From Pyxicephalus adspersus (taxonomy: Eukaryota; Chordata; Amphibia; Anura; Pyxicephalidae): a stretch of DNA of 64,000 nucleotides. Below are positions 1 through 11,879 of this stretch, piece by piece. The translations under genes and the position numbers were made by a program. Where the stretch lies: assembly GCF_032062135.1 (NCBI RefSeq), contig NC_092862.1, positions 93,853,201-93,917,200 of the forward strand. The letters run 5' to 3'. Under the pieces are notes generated by a model that saw only the letters and a program-made list of their open reading frames with translations, was not told where the DNA came from and ran no database searches. Numbering within the stretch: position 1 is the first letter of the stretch; each line of letters opens with the position of its first letter.

Positions 1-1534
1 ACTTTTTTTGTTAATGATTATCGGACGAACGGTTGTTAGTCATTCATTTCCAACAATAGTTTTTGCACATGTGTACGCACCATAATGCAAATCTATCTAG
101 ATGACTAGCAGACAGAATTATGCAATTATGAGTCATGAATTGTATGGTTCTCTGCACACTGGACAAATATTTATGTAGAAGTACAGTGGATATATATACA
201 GTCTGCAGTTGACAAACTAGTTGGTAAACCATATCCTCTCTAACTATTTATGAACTATTTGTGTGCCAAAATCCCTTAAGCACACATAGGAACTGAATGT
301 ATGCAAATGCTTGTTGTGTGTCTCTTTGAACACTATATTTTACAGCACAGCAATAGCAGTGAGCAAGACTTATACCTCAAGAATGATGCAGTCAGGGATC
401 AGAGAAATGTAACATTGTAGGACAAAAAGCTTTTTGTTTGTAACATACCATTTAGTGCTATGTGCAGTCATTATGTGGCATGTGTGTACCAGTGCTTCTT
501 TTGTCATGCTTGGTAAGATATTGTAGACAATCATGCACAGCTTTTGCGATGCATAAGTTAGGGAAAACACAAAAAGTGATTTTTTTTATCATATGCTCCT
601 AGAAGAGGCCAGCCCAGTTCTGTCACAAATACCTGTGATCATAAATAGGAAGGAACATTTAAATGGCTTTTTACCTGGATTTCTTTTTTTTATTTTGAAA
701 AAGTTATCAGGCAGTGTAACATCCTACAAAAGGAATAGTGAGATTTAATTCTTCATTTGACAGTCAGGCAGGAATCAGGGATTCATGATGACAAAGGGTA
801 TTCCATCTTACCAGAATTAAATATCAGTTTTGGTTAAATTGACCATTGGGTGAGAGCTGTAGTCACAAAGGAACACTAGGAAACAGCTACGTATAGATAT
901 TCTTAGAAATTGCTCAGTAAATAATATAATATTCTCATGCAACACATAAAACTCCAGTGAAATTTTTTAATATGATTAAAATGGTAATATAATCTATAAT
1001 GAAATTGATAATAATATATAATGAAATGGTAAGTAGTAGGTAAGAAAGGAATGTGATTGGTTAAGACTGCTTTGCAAGATAAGACATATGTGTGGGTTGC
1101 AATGTCCCTGAACATGATCACCCTGGTCCCAAAATTTAATAAGGATCCCATCTTAGGTATGGCATCACTTTTTGGGGAATGACTTACTGCATGTGTAACT
1201 ATGCTTACCCTGTGTTCTTGATTCCCAGGAACCTCCCAGGAGCTTTTGTTTAGCATTTTGTTATGTGAGATAATAAAGGGCTGCTATGGCCAGTAGGTAT
1301 AGTTTGTCAATTACCAAGACTGGTGGAAGCAAAAGTTTCTTTTGATTGACATAGCAGTTGACCTAAATCTGATATGAATGGCAATGCAGGCCATCTGAAC
1401 TACTTCTAATCAAGAGTTTTATTCTATAGGGATACAGTTACACTGTGAAGTAAGAGTCAGTCAAAGAAAAACAGTATGACACTTGTTTTTTACTAATTTT
1501 TGGGTGGTGATTCCAGGACCCCAGTTTTTTGCTA
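1..1534. other. AT-rich non-coding stretch
   Basis: I see no recognisable gene or repeat here. The longest frame (minus strand, 903-1256, 117 codons) has no motif I know, and its C-terminal third is low-complexity Tyr/His/Phe-rich sequence from the AT-rich stretch around 960-1030. It looks like a chance frame. Confidence 0.6.
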
Positions 1535-2238
1535 CTACATCCAGTTGTTAGGATACAGGGTACCCTCTATTTTTGTCAAAAAAATACAAATTTTACATGA
1601 CAATGGCTTTGAATGATAACCAAGCATTCTTTTCGACTTCTGACATTGTCCTTCTGAAATGTTCTTCTTTGATGAGCTGCAGAATCTCTGGGCCATCAAA
1701 CACACCGGCCTTTTTTTTTCAAATGACAGGCTAGGAAATGCCAAAATGAGGTACTTGTAGTCTCCTTCAGTTGGCAAAGCTTTAACGAACTGCTTCATCA
1801 GACCCAGTTTCATGTGCAGAGGCAGGAATATAATATTCTTTCTATCAACAAGTGGCTTATGTAGAATGTTTGGTTTTAGGGCAGATCTTGAAGACCAATT
1901 CCTTTCCACTCAATGCTTCTCACAAGCTCCCACATGCACAGATAACAGAGATACTTGGTGTCCCCGCGTTGATGACCAAGAAGGAAGCATACCATTTTAA
2001 TCTCCCCAGCGGTAACCCCGAATGTGGTTTGGGGTAAAAAAAAAGATGCTGGTAACCCCAAGTAACACTCAAGTTAAAACAATGTAAAACAATAGTAAAT
2101 AGAGCCTTACCTGGTCCTCCGGCATCCTTCTTTGCAATCCCTGTCCTCTCGCATCCTCCGGCCAGCGTCCTCCGCATCTGATGAGTCACCTGGGAGTTCT
2201 TGATGACTTTGGGGTGTGGCGGGAATTTCACATCTATT

Positions 2239-2281
2239 TGTATTGCATTCAATACAAAACAACTGTATTGAATGCAATACA
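2239..2281. repeat. Perfect 18-bp inverted repeat with 7-nt loop
   Basis: Arms at 2239-2256 (TGTATTGCATTCAATACA) and 2264-2281 are exact reverse complements, separated by AAACAAC. The structure lies inside the nested MITE. Confidence 0.95.
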
Positions 2282-2290
2282 ATGGATTTA

Positions 2291-2516
2291 TATGTCTAAA
2301 AGCAGTACATTGTCTTTCATGAAAATTTATTTTACAGTATATTATAATAGCTTGGGTACAATATTTAAAAAAAAAATAAAAATTTAAAAACATTTTTTTT
2401 TTAAATGTATTTATTTTTTTAGACATGATTTTGTGTTTCAAACATTTTTACACATAATATTAAATTATACTGTAAAATAAATTTTCATGAAAAACAATGT
2501 ACTGCTTTTAGACATA
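2291..2516. repeat. 50-bp inverted repeat inside the nested MITE
   Basis: Arms at 2291-2340 and 2467-2516 are reverse complements with one mismatch seen by eye, around a 126-nt AT-rich spacer. Both arms contain TATGTCTAAAAGCAGTACAT. This is much longer than expected by chance and suggests a foldback core or a second, nested inverted duplication. Confidence 0.9.
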
Positions 2517-3153
2517 AGTCTGGACAGAAATGAACAGCACAGGAGCTAAAAAGGTCAACACAGATGACCCAATTGTGTTGGTGATATTGCAACAACTCAA
2601 TGACTCTCTTTATTTCTGTATATTCTTCACAAAGAGAAACTGAATGGCCAGTTGGGACTGACCCAAATATATTGCCATTGTGATGGAGGACACACTTTAG
2701 GCTTCGCTTTGAGCTATTGATAAATAGTTGCCATTCGGTTGGATTATAAATTGGAATTCCCAATTCCTTCATTAAACCAGGTATGTTATGGCAATACACA
2801 AAGCCACTGTCACTTCTAAAGTACTGCAGAAATGCAATTTCTCTAGTTCAAAAGTACAATACCTTTGTTCTCTTTTCAAGTAAGTTTTTCTCACGCAGTC
2901 TTGATGCTAGGAGTTCTGAAGCCCCAATTCTTCGATAGTCTTAAATCACGTGCTCAACTCACGCTGATCAAATCGCATATGAACAGAGTCCTCTTCAATT
3001 TCACCATAATCATGTCATTCAAGAGAGGGTAGTGTAACGAAATTCAGCACTGGGAAATCATCTGAATCACTGAAGCCACTGGGCGTATAGCCGATGGTAG
3101 ACTAGGATACTCTACGTTACATTTATTTTTCTTCTTATATCGTGAAGTTTTCA

Positions 3154-3417
3154 CTATACAAAAATAACAGTCACTGATGGCATCTTATCACGTGTTTCCT
3201 TTGTCCATATCTGTAAACCCTCGACACACTGTTTGCATACCTTATGAGGGGCCCAATCTTGATCACCAAGTTTAACTTTGAAACTTGCCAAATAGGCTTG
3301 CTCTACAAATGTGCTGATGTTCGCCCTTTGACTGGGAATGGTGAAACTGCCACAGATATAACAAAATGAATCAGGGTTATTTAGGTACTTAGGACGAGAA
3401 ACAGCAGAGCCAGACAT
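3154..3417 (-). pseudogene. N-terminal zinc-finger-like piece of the broken gene
   Basis: An 87-codon open frame starts with MSGSAVSRPKYLNNPDSF. It has CYIC near residue 20 and CKQC near residue 63, a four-cysteine arrangement that could bind one zinc ion. Between them is KVKLGDQDWAPHKVC, typical of the family as I remember it. On the minus strand the ATG is preceded by TTTCTTTCCTTCAG, a good splice-acceptor shape. Family resemblance appears to continue past the stop in a broken frame towards 2880. The finger may once have bound DNA or protein, but that is inference only. Confidence 0.7.
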
Positions 3418-3432
3418 GATCTGAAGGAAAGA

Positions 3433-6230
3433 AAATACGTGTGTAAGTAGAAAAATAAATTTTGCTTATTCACTACGTAGAGCAGCGCACAACCTCTGAC
3501 CTAAATGTTTTGCGTGTAAATGAATAGCCTATACAAATCCAAGCTACAGTAATTGCAATAATATAAGCAGTAGAGAAAAAAACTGACGTGATAGAAGAAA
3601 ACTAACTGCACTTCAGAATCAGCATACCTATTTTAGTGTAAATAGGCTAAATATATAATTATTAATAAATTGAGGTCAACAAAAAATTTGTTCAAAATTG
3701 TTCCCCAGTGTAATATAAGCTTCAAAACAGCAGCTTCAAAAAATGAATTTTCTGAATGGTACAATATAACAGATGTGTCAAAATATATCATCATCTTTTT
3801 TACCAAGGGAAGACAAGTAAAGTCATATTTTAAAAAGTATAGTCATGTTTTCTAAGGTAATATTTTCAAGGTATTCCTAGTTAATTCAAGAAATATACAG
3901 TTTAGGGATTTACCGTATGATGGTACATCTAAAACATTGAAAAGACACTTTATGGTATTAAAATGGAAGTAAATTGTATCTTTCCTCCAACAATTCTACA
4001 AAATAAATACCAGTTAAAACCTTTAAAACATTATCCTATATTGTTTCTTGATTTATTATCTTTGGGGGATACATTTTATTTTAAAGAAGTACAGACACAT
4101 TTTTACATCTGCTGGGCTATTGGTGTGTTAAAGGTTCCAATGATATACCTATATATTACTGTCAGATTAAATTAGGGACAATAAACAGCAATTTCCAAAA
4201 CCTGGAAACACTATATTTATTTATCTATTTAGACAAGGACCATTTTCTTTTGTTACTCAAAACTATACAGTGGCAGCCTTGCCAGCAGAATCTCTAATTA
4301 AATCAAATGACTGTGTGCTGCACTAATTAAGTACCAGAGTTTAATTTGATCTCTATTCAGCAGACCTCGAAGCACTTCTCTACATAGCTGCACAGAGAGA
4401 AGGCTAAATGGAAAATGTGCCCATACAATTATACAAGATGAAGAGAAAGAAGAACAAAATACTAATTATGAGCTTCAGAGAGAAATGAAGTGACAGGTGT
4501 GGACAAATCTCAAATCCTAAGGCCTTTCTGGATACAGAGCTAATCCTCTGTATATCCTTTAGTTCCCTGACTATTTCTATTCCTATAATGACGCATTGGT
4601 TATTCACATATTCTAATAATAACACTTTTTGGTTACAGGTGTACATAGCTGCTACCTACATTCAATCAAAGACATGGATTATGACTGAATGTCATTTTTG
4701 GCTGATATATAGAAATTCATCAAAAATCAAAAATCTTGAAGTTATGTTAATTTACTTCAAATAAAGCTTTCTGATTTGTTGCCATTCTTAATAACTGCAT
4801 ATTTGTTTCACTTTCCACCTGATTTCAAAAATTATTTGTGACTCATAACCATTCCTAACAGTATTTAGTTGTACAATTCACTGATTGTCCAAACACAAGG
4901 TACAACGTTAATTTACAGTTTGGGCTTGATTTGTAAAGGTCGATAAAATAATCCTTTTCATTTGATTTCATCTATGTACCTGATTGTTAATGTTTGTATG
5001 ATTTGTTATTTATATACACTTTTTTTGCAATTACATGTATACTAAAAATATAGTGACATGTAAATATACCCTTATTTCCAAGTAAATACTGGCAAGAATC
5101 CTCATGGTCATGGTCCACAGTTCTGTTGGCACTCTATGGTGTTATTTTTATGGTTCATTTAAACAAATTGGTGTTATTTTATTGGTTTATTTAAATATGC
5201 ACTGAGATGTACCATGTAGGATATTGTCAATTTATTGTCAATTATTCAGTAACTATTACAGTAAAGGAGTTTTGACAATCAGCACACTAGGCAGCTACCG
5301 CAATTCTTCATCTTCTTAATTTTAAGTATGGATGGTTTGTTCCACTAGTAAATATAAAAAGTGATAGATTCTCAATTTTAAAATATAGGAATCTTACTGA
5401 AGTTTTAATTTCAATGTTTCCTTTAATACACCATCTTCTTCCCACAGGGTAATGCAGAGTCAGTAGGGTAACACCAGATTCAACTTGTTTTAAGGTTTCT
5501 ATTCATTTTATCACAATTAGCCACCACTGTCCTATGTCATCTGCCCTGACATAAGCCACCAGTAGTTTGGGATGCGCCACCAGTAGTACACATTCAGACT
5601 TTTGGGAGGCACTGGTAAATAACCTATTACTTGATATTCCTATTTTTTATTTTTTAATACCAGCAAGCATAAATTTAAAAGCACTTTCAAAATTTTTATA
5701 AGTTACAAAATATCTCAATACATAAATATACACTATATTTTTATATGGATTGTTATTCTTATACTATAAAATACAGCAATAAACATCAAATGCCATTGAA
5801 TGCTAATGGATTACTGCAATAAATGAGGATTATAGGGTTAGAACCAATCTTGCCATTAGTGATATCACTATAGTGATGGTATTATATGGATTGATTTTGT
5901 AAATGTATTTACTGGCAGGATTTTCTGTCAGGTCAATTACTGGCGAGAAATGTTTACATAGGTACAGAGGCAGAATAATACCCCACTTTAATAATAGAAT
6001 GTTCAGTCAATTATGATGGGCATGTTATATTATAAATTATACCTATACTTTAAAAAAAATATGTTTTACACTGATTCATTTTAGTTTCTCTAGTTACTTA
6101 AAAACATTAGCCTATATAACACAACACCATACAATTATTTTATTATATTTACAATTATTTAGAATAGTTATACTATACGCAATGATTAAATCAATTATCA
6201 TATGATCAGTATTTCAGGTTTAGCTAGGGA
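3433..6230. other. AT-rich non-coding stretch
   Basis: I see no supported gene, TIR element or retroelement. Frames at 3670-3855, 3963-4175 and 4404-4646 (minus) are 60-80 codons of low-complexity composition without recognisable domains. Confidence 0.55.
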
Positions 6231-6920
6231 ATGATGTTATGCATTCTGATGTTCTCCCTTAACCCCAAAGACTCACCCAATTACCATTACTTAGTAAAAA
6301 GCACAAATACAATCAGTTGTGGTACAATTGGCCTTTTGGACATTTTACTATTGTTACAAAACTTGAATCGAATACCTATTAACATTTCCATATTTACTTA
6401 TACTTTTAACCATAACCAACTTTCAAAACATCGGCACAACCATTCCAGTTACAGGTCCTCGAAGACATACCATTACCACCGATTATCAACCACCAGGGGA
6501 TCTGCACTTTTGACATATCCGGCTCCCAGATGCAAACCCACCGCCTCAAGAACAATCAATTGTGCATCCAACTCTCCAAACTATCACCCTGATTATTTTG
6601 CCAATTTCATTTCTTAGGAGACCCATACTATAGATGGCTCTCCTTCCCATTTAAAGGCAATTACACACAACTCTGTCCTCGATGACCTCTACTGCCAAAC
6701 CCTAAGTACTTAAACCCCAGGGGCCAGAGGGCGAGACTCTTCTCTTCTTCAAAAATTTGTGACCTTGACCTACTAATCCCCTGACTTATATTTCTATTGT
6801 CCCGCCTATTGTCATTGATAATTGGCCCTTGCTTACACACCCCTTACCATACCCTTTATTTCACCTATTATCACGCACTACTTCCCTGAAACCTTACCCC
6901 CTCAGTCATGCTGGCCCTCC
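6231..6920. other. C/A-rich island of unknown origin
   Basis: The plus strand changes abruptly from AT-rich to C- and A-rich with very few G, for example ACCACCGATTATCAACCACC. It returns to AT-rich near 6920. A 128-codon plus-strand frame (6231-6617) is rich in Asn, His, Ser, Thr and Pro and has no motif I recognise. The skew is reminiscent of mitochondrial light-strand sequence or a retroelement untranslated region, but I could match neither. Confidence 0.4.
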
Positions 6921-8655
6921 TTCATTTTATTTCATTTGCTCCAGGCCATACTGAAAAAAGCTTTAAAGTAAAATATAAACCTGGGGCCATCACTGATAAC
7001 ATTTAAAACAGAAATCAATTGAAATGCTATTCAAATGATGTAAATAAATATATTCATTATTTATTTTTTTAAACATTTATTTAAAAGGGAAACAAATGGA
7101 ATTACATGGGCTCAGTCTATATATCATTTCCTTTGTTTGACAGGTTACTGCATTTTGTATTTTATGATGGGTCACTTGCTTTTAATTTATCTTTTGTACG
7201 TTGGCGCCAGTCAGCATTAGATGGCACTCTGTGCATTTGTAAACTGTGTAACAATCTTTTGTCTCTTGTCTTAGACAGCAAGTTTGTTACACACTTTACA
7301 CGAGAACAAATTGCCATCTACTACTGTAACTCAAGTATAAACTCACATTGGATATTTTAACATCATTTGGTAAGGCAATAAGATGTCAGTTCAAACTTGA
7401 ATATATACGTATGTTAACATATGTGAGGTTTAAGTGACTGGGCTACGATTTTCTAAACTTCAGCGCTGGGAACTCTTTTTTTTGGCTTTAATAATGAAGA
7501 CATCCTATGTGTGCAGGGTGTCATGGATAAACCTTTGGTATTTTACACTCACATGCAACAATCCAGAGAGTAGCACTGGCATCATTACATAAATGCTGCT
7601 CTCTTCAAAGTTTTGGGCTGCTTGAAAAGAAAGAGAATTTCTTGCATGTATCATGTGAGTGGCTTAAAGACATCTAAAAAAGTACTTTAAAAAAGGTCAA
7701 AAATACACCCAGGTGGACACTTGGGTGGCAGAGGACAACTAAGGAAAGTAAGAGGATGACTACTGAGGGCGGATGGGGTGGAAACGAGTAGAATGGAGAT
7801 ACGCTTTGATGAATACACCAATAAATTTCAATTAAAATTTAGTGGCAAATTTGACTTTAGGGAAGACATGGCTAGAAATAATAAATATACATTTTATATT
7901 TTGTTCCTTTATATACCTGTAGGACCCTTCTTTTACCTACCTATGTTCCTTTACAAAATACCTATTAGTCATATTCCTTCACCTTCATTCCTTCAGCATT
8001 TAATTGCTTCATTGATGGTTTTAACAGAGAATGTTAAATTCCTAAACATACTATAGCAAAAAACAAAACAAAAAAAACCCAGAATCATGAGTAGAAAGAT
8101 TTGATTTAACAAATAACACAAAACCACAGACAGAAAAATACCATAAGTAAAATAGGTGGTTTTAAAGTATATATTTAAAGAAAAGAAAAGGGCGAAATGA
8201 TTTTTAGTGAATACACTGGATTTGATTTGCTACATCAAGCATGTTTATTTTGTAAACTATTTTTAGTAAGCATAGTAAACCAGGTGAATGAAAAGAATAC
8301 CATATAATGTACAAGAAAAATAACAAAAAACAAATAGATGATTTGATGTGCAAAGTTATCACAGCTTCACCTCATTCACTATACAAAGGCACGTGTGCTT
8401 CTTGTTAAACACTAGGGGCCTGGAAAACGCAACAGGCAGTCATTGCTAGACTTTTGTGAAATAGCTATAAAAGCCCTGCAAAAAGTTTTCTTTTTATTTC
8501 CTTTTTTTGTGATCCTAAACCAAACATTTTTAGGTTTTCGAAAGTGGCACTGATTTAGGCCTATTGAGGGGGCATTACTAGGACTTATTTTAAGCTCATT
8601 TGGCTTAATTACTGTCTGATGAAGAGGCATTTAGCATCCTAAATGTATATTTTGG
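6921..8655. other. AT-rich non-coding stretch
   Basis: I see no supported feature. Frames at 7106-7360, 7778-8056 and 8412-8630 (minus) show no domain. The stretch 8060-8330 is A-rich simple sequence. Confidence 0.55.
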
Positions 8656-8912
8656 CAGTCCGTAGCTGTGGCCGGTGTGCCCCCAGAGCCACAGACCATA
8701 TCACCCGTACAGATCGCAGGCTCAGAGCGGTGGGCGGGTTGTGTCTCTGGACAGGCTCAGACCTGCGATGGGAGTTTGGGTGGTTCAGGCATTATGACGT
8801 CACTCTGGGAAAGTTTCTGCCCCTTTAAGTGACACACAGTTTCCCGCACATGCGTGGTCTGGAGTCTATTAAATTAGTGGTCTGTGAAATCCAAAAGGTT
8901 GGCGACCACCAG
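8656..8912 (+). mobile_element. hAT-like MITE (degenerate ends)
   Basis: A GC-richer block begins CAGTCCGTAGCTG and ends GGTTGGCGACCACC, resembling the CAG...GGTTGGGGACCAC ends of hAT-type non-autonomous elements common in frog DNA. Internal phrases (CCCCAGAGCCACAGACC, GTGTCTCTGGACAGG) echo the element at 22299-22644. No clear 8-bp target duplication remains. A consensus CRE palindrome, TGACGTCA, lies at 8795-8802. Confidence 0.55.
8795..8802. promoter_or_regulatory. CRE-like palindrome TGACGTCA
   Basis: An exact match to the cAMP-response-element consensus bound by CREB/ATF family proteins, inside the hAT-like MITE. A single 8-bp site can occur by chance and there is no nearby promoter or gene, so function is unproven. 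Confidence 0.35.
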
Positions 8913-11209
8913 TCCAATGAACCTCTTCTGATCTGTTTATTCTGGACCTGCCTATGACTAAACAGTCAAAAGACAAGCAGTCCAAATATGAGCTAATTAA
9001 TGCACCCAAACTGCTCTAGTTCATGAACCTTTTTCTTCAGGCATCCACTTCAGCCCCAGTTTAAAATTTGGAGGTTTTAATTCCATCCTTATACCTTTTA
9101 AAATTATTCTATTCTAATGCACTTTTTTGGACACATATATATTCATTCACTAGGGTATTAATGAAAAGAATTTGGAAAAAAATGCATTTTTCTGTAATTG
9201 TACCAACACAAACCCTAAAATCTATAGTTACATTGCCCTTTTAAATCTACATTGCAATCATGCAACAAAAACACATGTTTTTGTAAATTGTTATAATATT
9301 AAGATAAAATTAAGTTGGTTGGAAAGAGCACAAATTAGCAGGATGGCAACTTTTTCACATATTTGCAATTGTCTAAATGACATTGTGTTCTTTTTACAAG
9401 AGCATTGGTGTTTATGTAGCAAATGTCAAACTGATCATCCAATGTCATTGTTAGTAACTGTGCATTCAAGTAGGAAAGAATTATAATTATAAGTGTATAT
9501 AATAAATGCTATCTGCTTGACACGAATTTGAAATTTCTAGGTAGGCAGATTTGTCATGAACTAATTATCAAGGCTTAACTCTTGAAAATAATAGGAAACA
9601 GAAAATACTCTGTTACATTCTGAACACTACTTTAACTTAAAATGCTCTAAAACATTGTTTACTGATTCCCCTGACATATAAGCTAGCAGTGCAGTTCTTT
9701 AAATCATATTTTAGTCCACCATAACATATTTCAACAGCAAAGAATCTTAAAGCCTCAGAAGCTTAAATCCATATCTCTTTCCAAGGATGTGCAGATTTAA
9801 GGACATTAAAGAGGATCTTCATAAAGCATTATGTCTTTCCTTTCTTTTGTCCTGGACTGCAGTTGTGTAAACCATGGCACAACTGTTTATAGTTTTGGAC
9901 AATTTTCTCATGTAATTGTGTACCCTGCACTCTCTCCCAGTCAAGAACTATGAAGCAATGGTGCTTGATCTTACCCTCTAAACACATAAATGATTTTTCT
10001 CTCAAAGCATGAATGTGTTGTAATAACACATGTTTTAGCTAAATACTTGGCTATAGAAGTGTATGTGGAATGTGTTGCAGTGGGATTTATTCACGAGGTG
10101 TTTCGGCAACACCCAATCAAAGGTGTGTAATATACCAATACAATTTGGGACCCTAATTGTTCCCAGGGTCTCCTCGGAAGGATTGTGATATCACTTTTTG
10201 CCTTGGCACTACAGGTAGGAATTGGAATGGGGGAAAGAAAATAATTTATTAGGTGAGCCTTGCATGTTAGTGCTAACTTGGAAATGTTAGTCATATTCAC
10301 CTTGTTCTTCTAATGTTAAATATGTTACATAGGTTATCCAAGCCACTTTTCAGGTTCTAAAGATTGTTAGGAAAATACACTTATATCCACAAAACAAGCA
10401 GAGATACCTTGTTCCAATCAGCATGGAATGTGACAGGGAAAATGATTATTGTCAGAGAGAAGAATGGATTTTAAAAAATTAAACCAGTACCATAAACTAG
10501 TTGCTTCACTGGTATACTGTTATACTCATAAGGTGCACTTTCAGATCCTGAGTTTTAGGTATTGCATTAGTATGATATCTTCTATATTTCCCATTAAGGC
10601 AAAACCAGCTCAAAGCAAATCAAATATAGGTGACGGAGGTTAATTTCAGATCGAATGCACCCGTTAAGTAATAGTGAATGATTTTGAAAGCATCCTAACT
10701 AATGTCAGACTGGATCCAATGACACAAGCCTTAAGCCTGACCACACAGGTTCTTGTATTTGCCTTCTTCCACTCTCAGTGCCCTAGGTGTCATTTCAGGT
10801 GTACTGTATCCAATAATACCGCTATGCAGATGTGCCCAAGCCAGCCGGTCCTTTTGTACTAGTCATCTGCCCAGTCTGGATCCTACAACTGGACAATTCA
10901 AAGTCTGTAACTCTCCATAAAAGGACCCACCTCCTCCTAAAGGAGAATGGGGGGAGAGATATGCATGTCAAGGGAGCATCCCAGGAAGGAGTTTTAGACT
11001 AATAAATATTTAAAAGTTTATAGCCTTTAAATGATTATTTTTTATCTATACCCCCTTTACTTAAGATTACCCCAATTCCCCCACCTTTTGTTTATTGCTC
11101 TTATACAAATTTAAAATTTGCCAGTCTTCTGTACGGTGCCAGGGTGCTTCACTTTCCTGCGCCACTATTGGCAATGGATAGTCTTTTTTCTTACTGCTGA
11201 AAGCATTAA
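8913..11209. other. Non-coding stretch without recognisable features
   Basis: Frames at 9172-9486, 9829-10029 (minus) and 10091-10300 (minus) have no domain I recognise. No TIR pair, SINE head or LINE motif was seen. Confidence 0.5.
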
Positions 11210-11573
11210 CCTACCTGGCGGGATGATTATTTTAGTATGTTTAAATGTCAAAGTGGTACATTTGACATTAAGAAATACTTCCTATTTTAAATTTCCCACC
11301 AGTCCGGCTCCCCAGTGCACGCTGCCTGCACGCACACACTTCGGATGGCTTCCCAGCATCTGCATCCTATGGCCCCGGGCATCGCCAAGGGGATGCAGAT
11401 GCTGGTGGGACATCGCCAAGGGGACACTGATGCCAGCCGGGCATTGCCAGAGGATGCTGAAGGCTCATAGGAACCAGGTAAGCCCTGCATTTCACCTCGA
11501 GTATGGCTTGGGTTTACCACTTTTTGTAATGAAAATTAACCCCTAGCCACACTTGGGATTACCACCAGGGAGG
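11210..11573 (+). mobile_element. TTAA-flanked MITE, best-preserved copy
   Basis: TTAA at 11206-11209 and again at 11574-11577 brackets a 364-bp element. The left end CCTACCTGGCGG and the reverse complement of the right end CCTCCCTGGTGG differ at two of twelve positions. TTAA duplication plus CCY-start ends fits piggyBac-type elements. The interior is GC-rich with repeated GCATC and ATCGCCAAGGGGA motifs and contains no transposase. Related copies lie at 38887-39170 and, inverted, at 2001-2548. Confidence 0.8.
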
Positions 11574-11843
11574 TTAAGGTTGTTATGCTCTTGCAATATT
11601 ATACTATGAGCTCAGCAGGAGTAAATGATCCTTCAGAGTGTGCTGATGTAAATGATGCTGGCTGAAAAAAAAACCTTTTTTGTGCTGGAGCAAGAAAAGC
11701 TTTCCAGGCCTTTGACACAAAGTCAGAAATAGCAATTTTCACCAAATATTGGTTACCTTCAAAGTCTAACTCAGGTTTTTTACACTTATTGTGTGTGTTC
11801 CATTGTGGTGCTTTACCCCATATACACTGACCTTATTCCATAA

Positions 11844-11879
11844 AGTAACATGCTTTGCCTTAAGGCAAAGCATGTTACT
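11844..11879. repeat. Perfect 36-bp palindrome centred on CCTTAAGG
   Basis: The left half AGTAACATGCTTTGCCTT is followed immediately by its exact reverse complement, with no spacer. The pairing stops at the next base on each side. Confidence 0.97.

Larger units (their letters stand above)
2001..2548 (-). mobile_element. TTAA-flanked MITE nested in the broken gene
   Basis: The host reading frame is interrupted exactly where its codons would have contained TTAA. Before the insert it reads ICVDL (about 2553), and after it KMVCFLLG (about 1997). The left boundary is TTAA at 1997-2000 followed by TCTCCCCAGCGGTAA, close to the ends of the 11.2-kb element. The right boundary (about 2541-2552) is degenerate, GGAGCTAAAA. 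Internal ACCTGGTCC and TGTGGTTTGGGGTAA segments match the 11.2- and 38.9-kb copies in opposite orientation. TTAA target choice fits piggyBac-type transposition, but no transposase is present. Confidence 0.7.
1535..3432 (-). pseudogene. Broken multi-copy, probably transposon-derived gene (CxxC/CxxC finger family)
   Basis: Pieces of one protein lie in order on the minus strand. The N-terminal piece (3417 to 3154) has two CxxC pairs, CYIC and CKQC. A degraded linker follows to about 2800. The middle piece (2799 to about 2553) carries GLMKELG, TEWQLFINSSKRSLK and HHNGN. Then come LLGHQRGDTKYLCYLC (about 2000 to 1940) and LPLHMKLGLMKQFVKAL (about 1835 to 1785). I recognise these as blocks of an uncharacterised family present in many copies in several animal genomes; its multiplicity suggests a mobile-element origin, but I cannot name the superfamily. 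The reading frame is broken by stops, frameshifts and a nested MITE at 2001-2548. A pyrimidine tract ending in CAG sits just before the presumed start ATG at 3417, so the ancestral gene may have been spliced. The downstream end beyond about 1535 is lost or unrecognisable. Confidence 0.75.

Noticed and set aside
903..1256. 117-codon minus-strand frame as a possible gene
   Set aside because: No recognisable domain, and its C-terminal part is translated AT-rich simple sequence.
6231..6920. Nuclear copy of mitochondrial DNA
   Set aside because: The strand skew fits, but I could not match any mitochondrial gene or tRNA, so it is reported only as an unexplained island.
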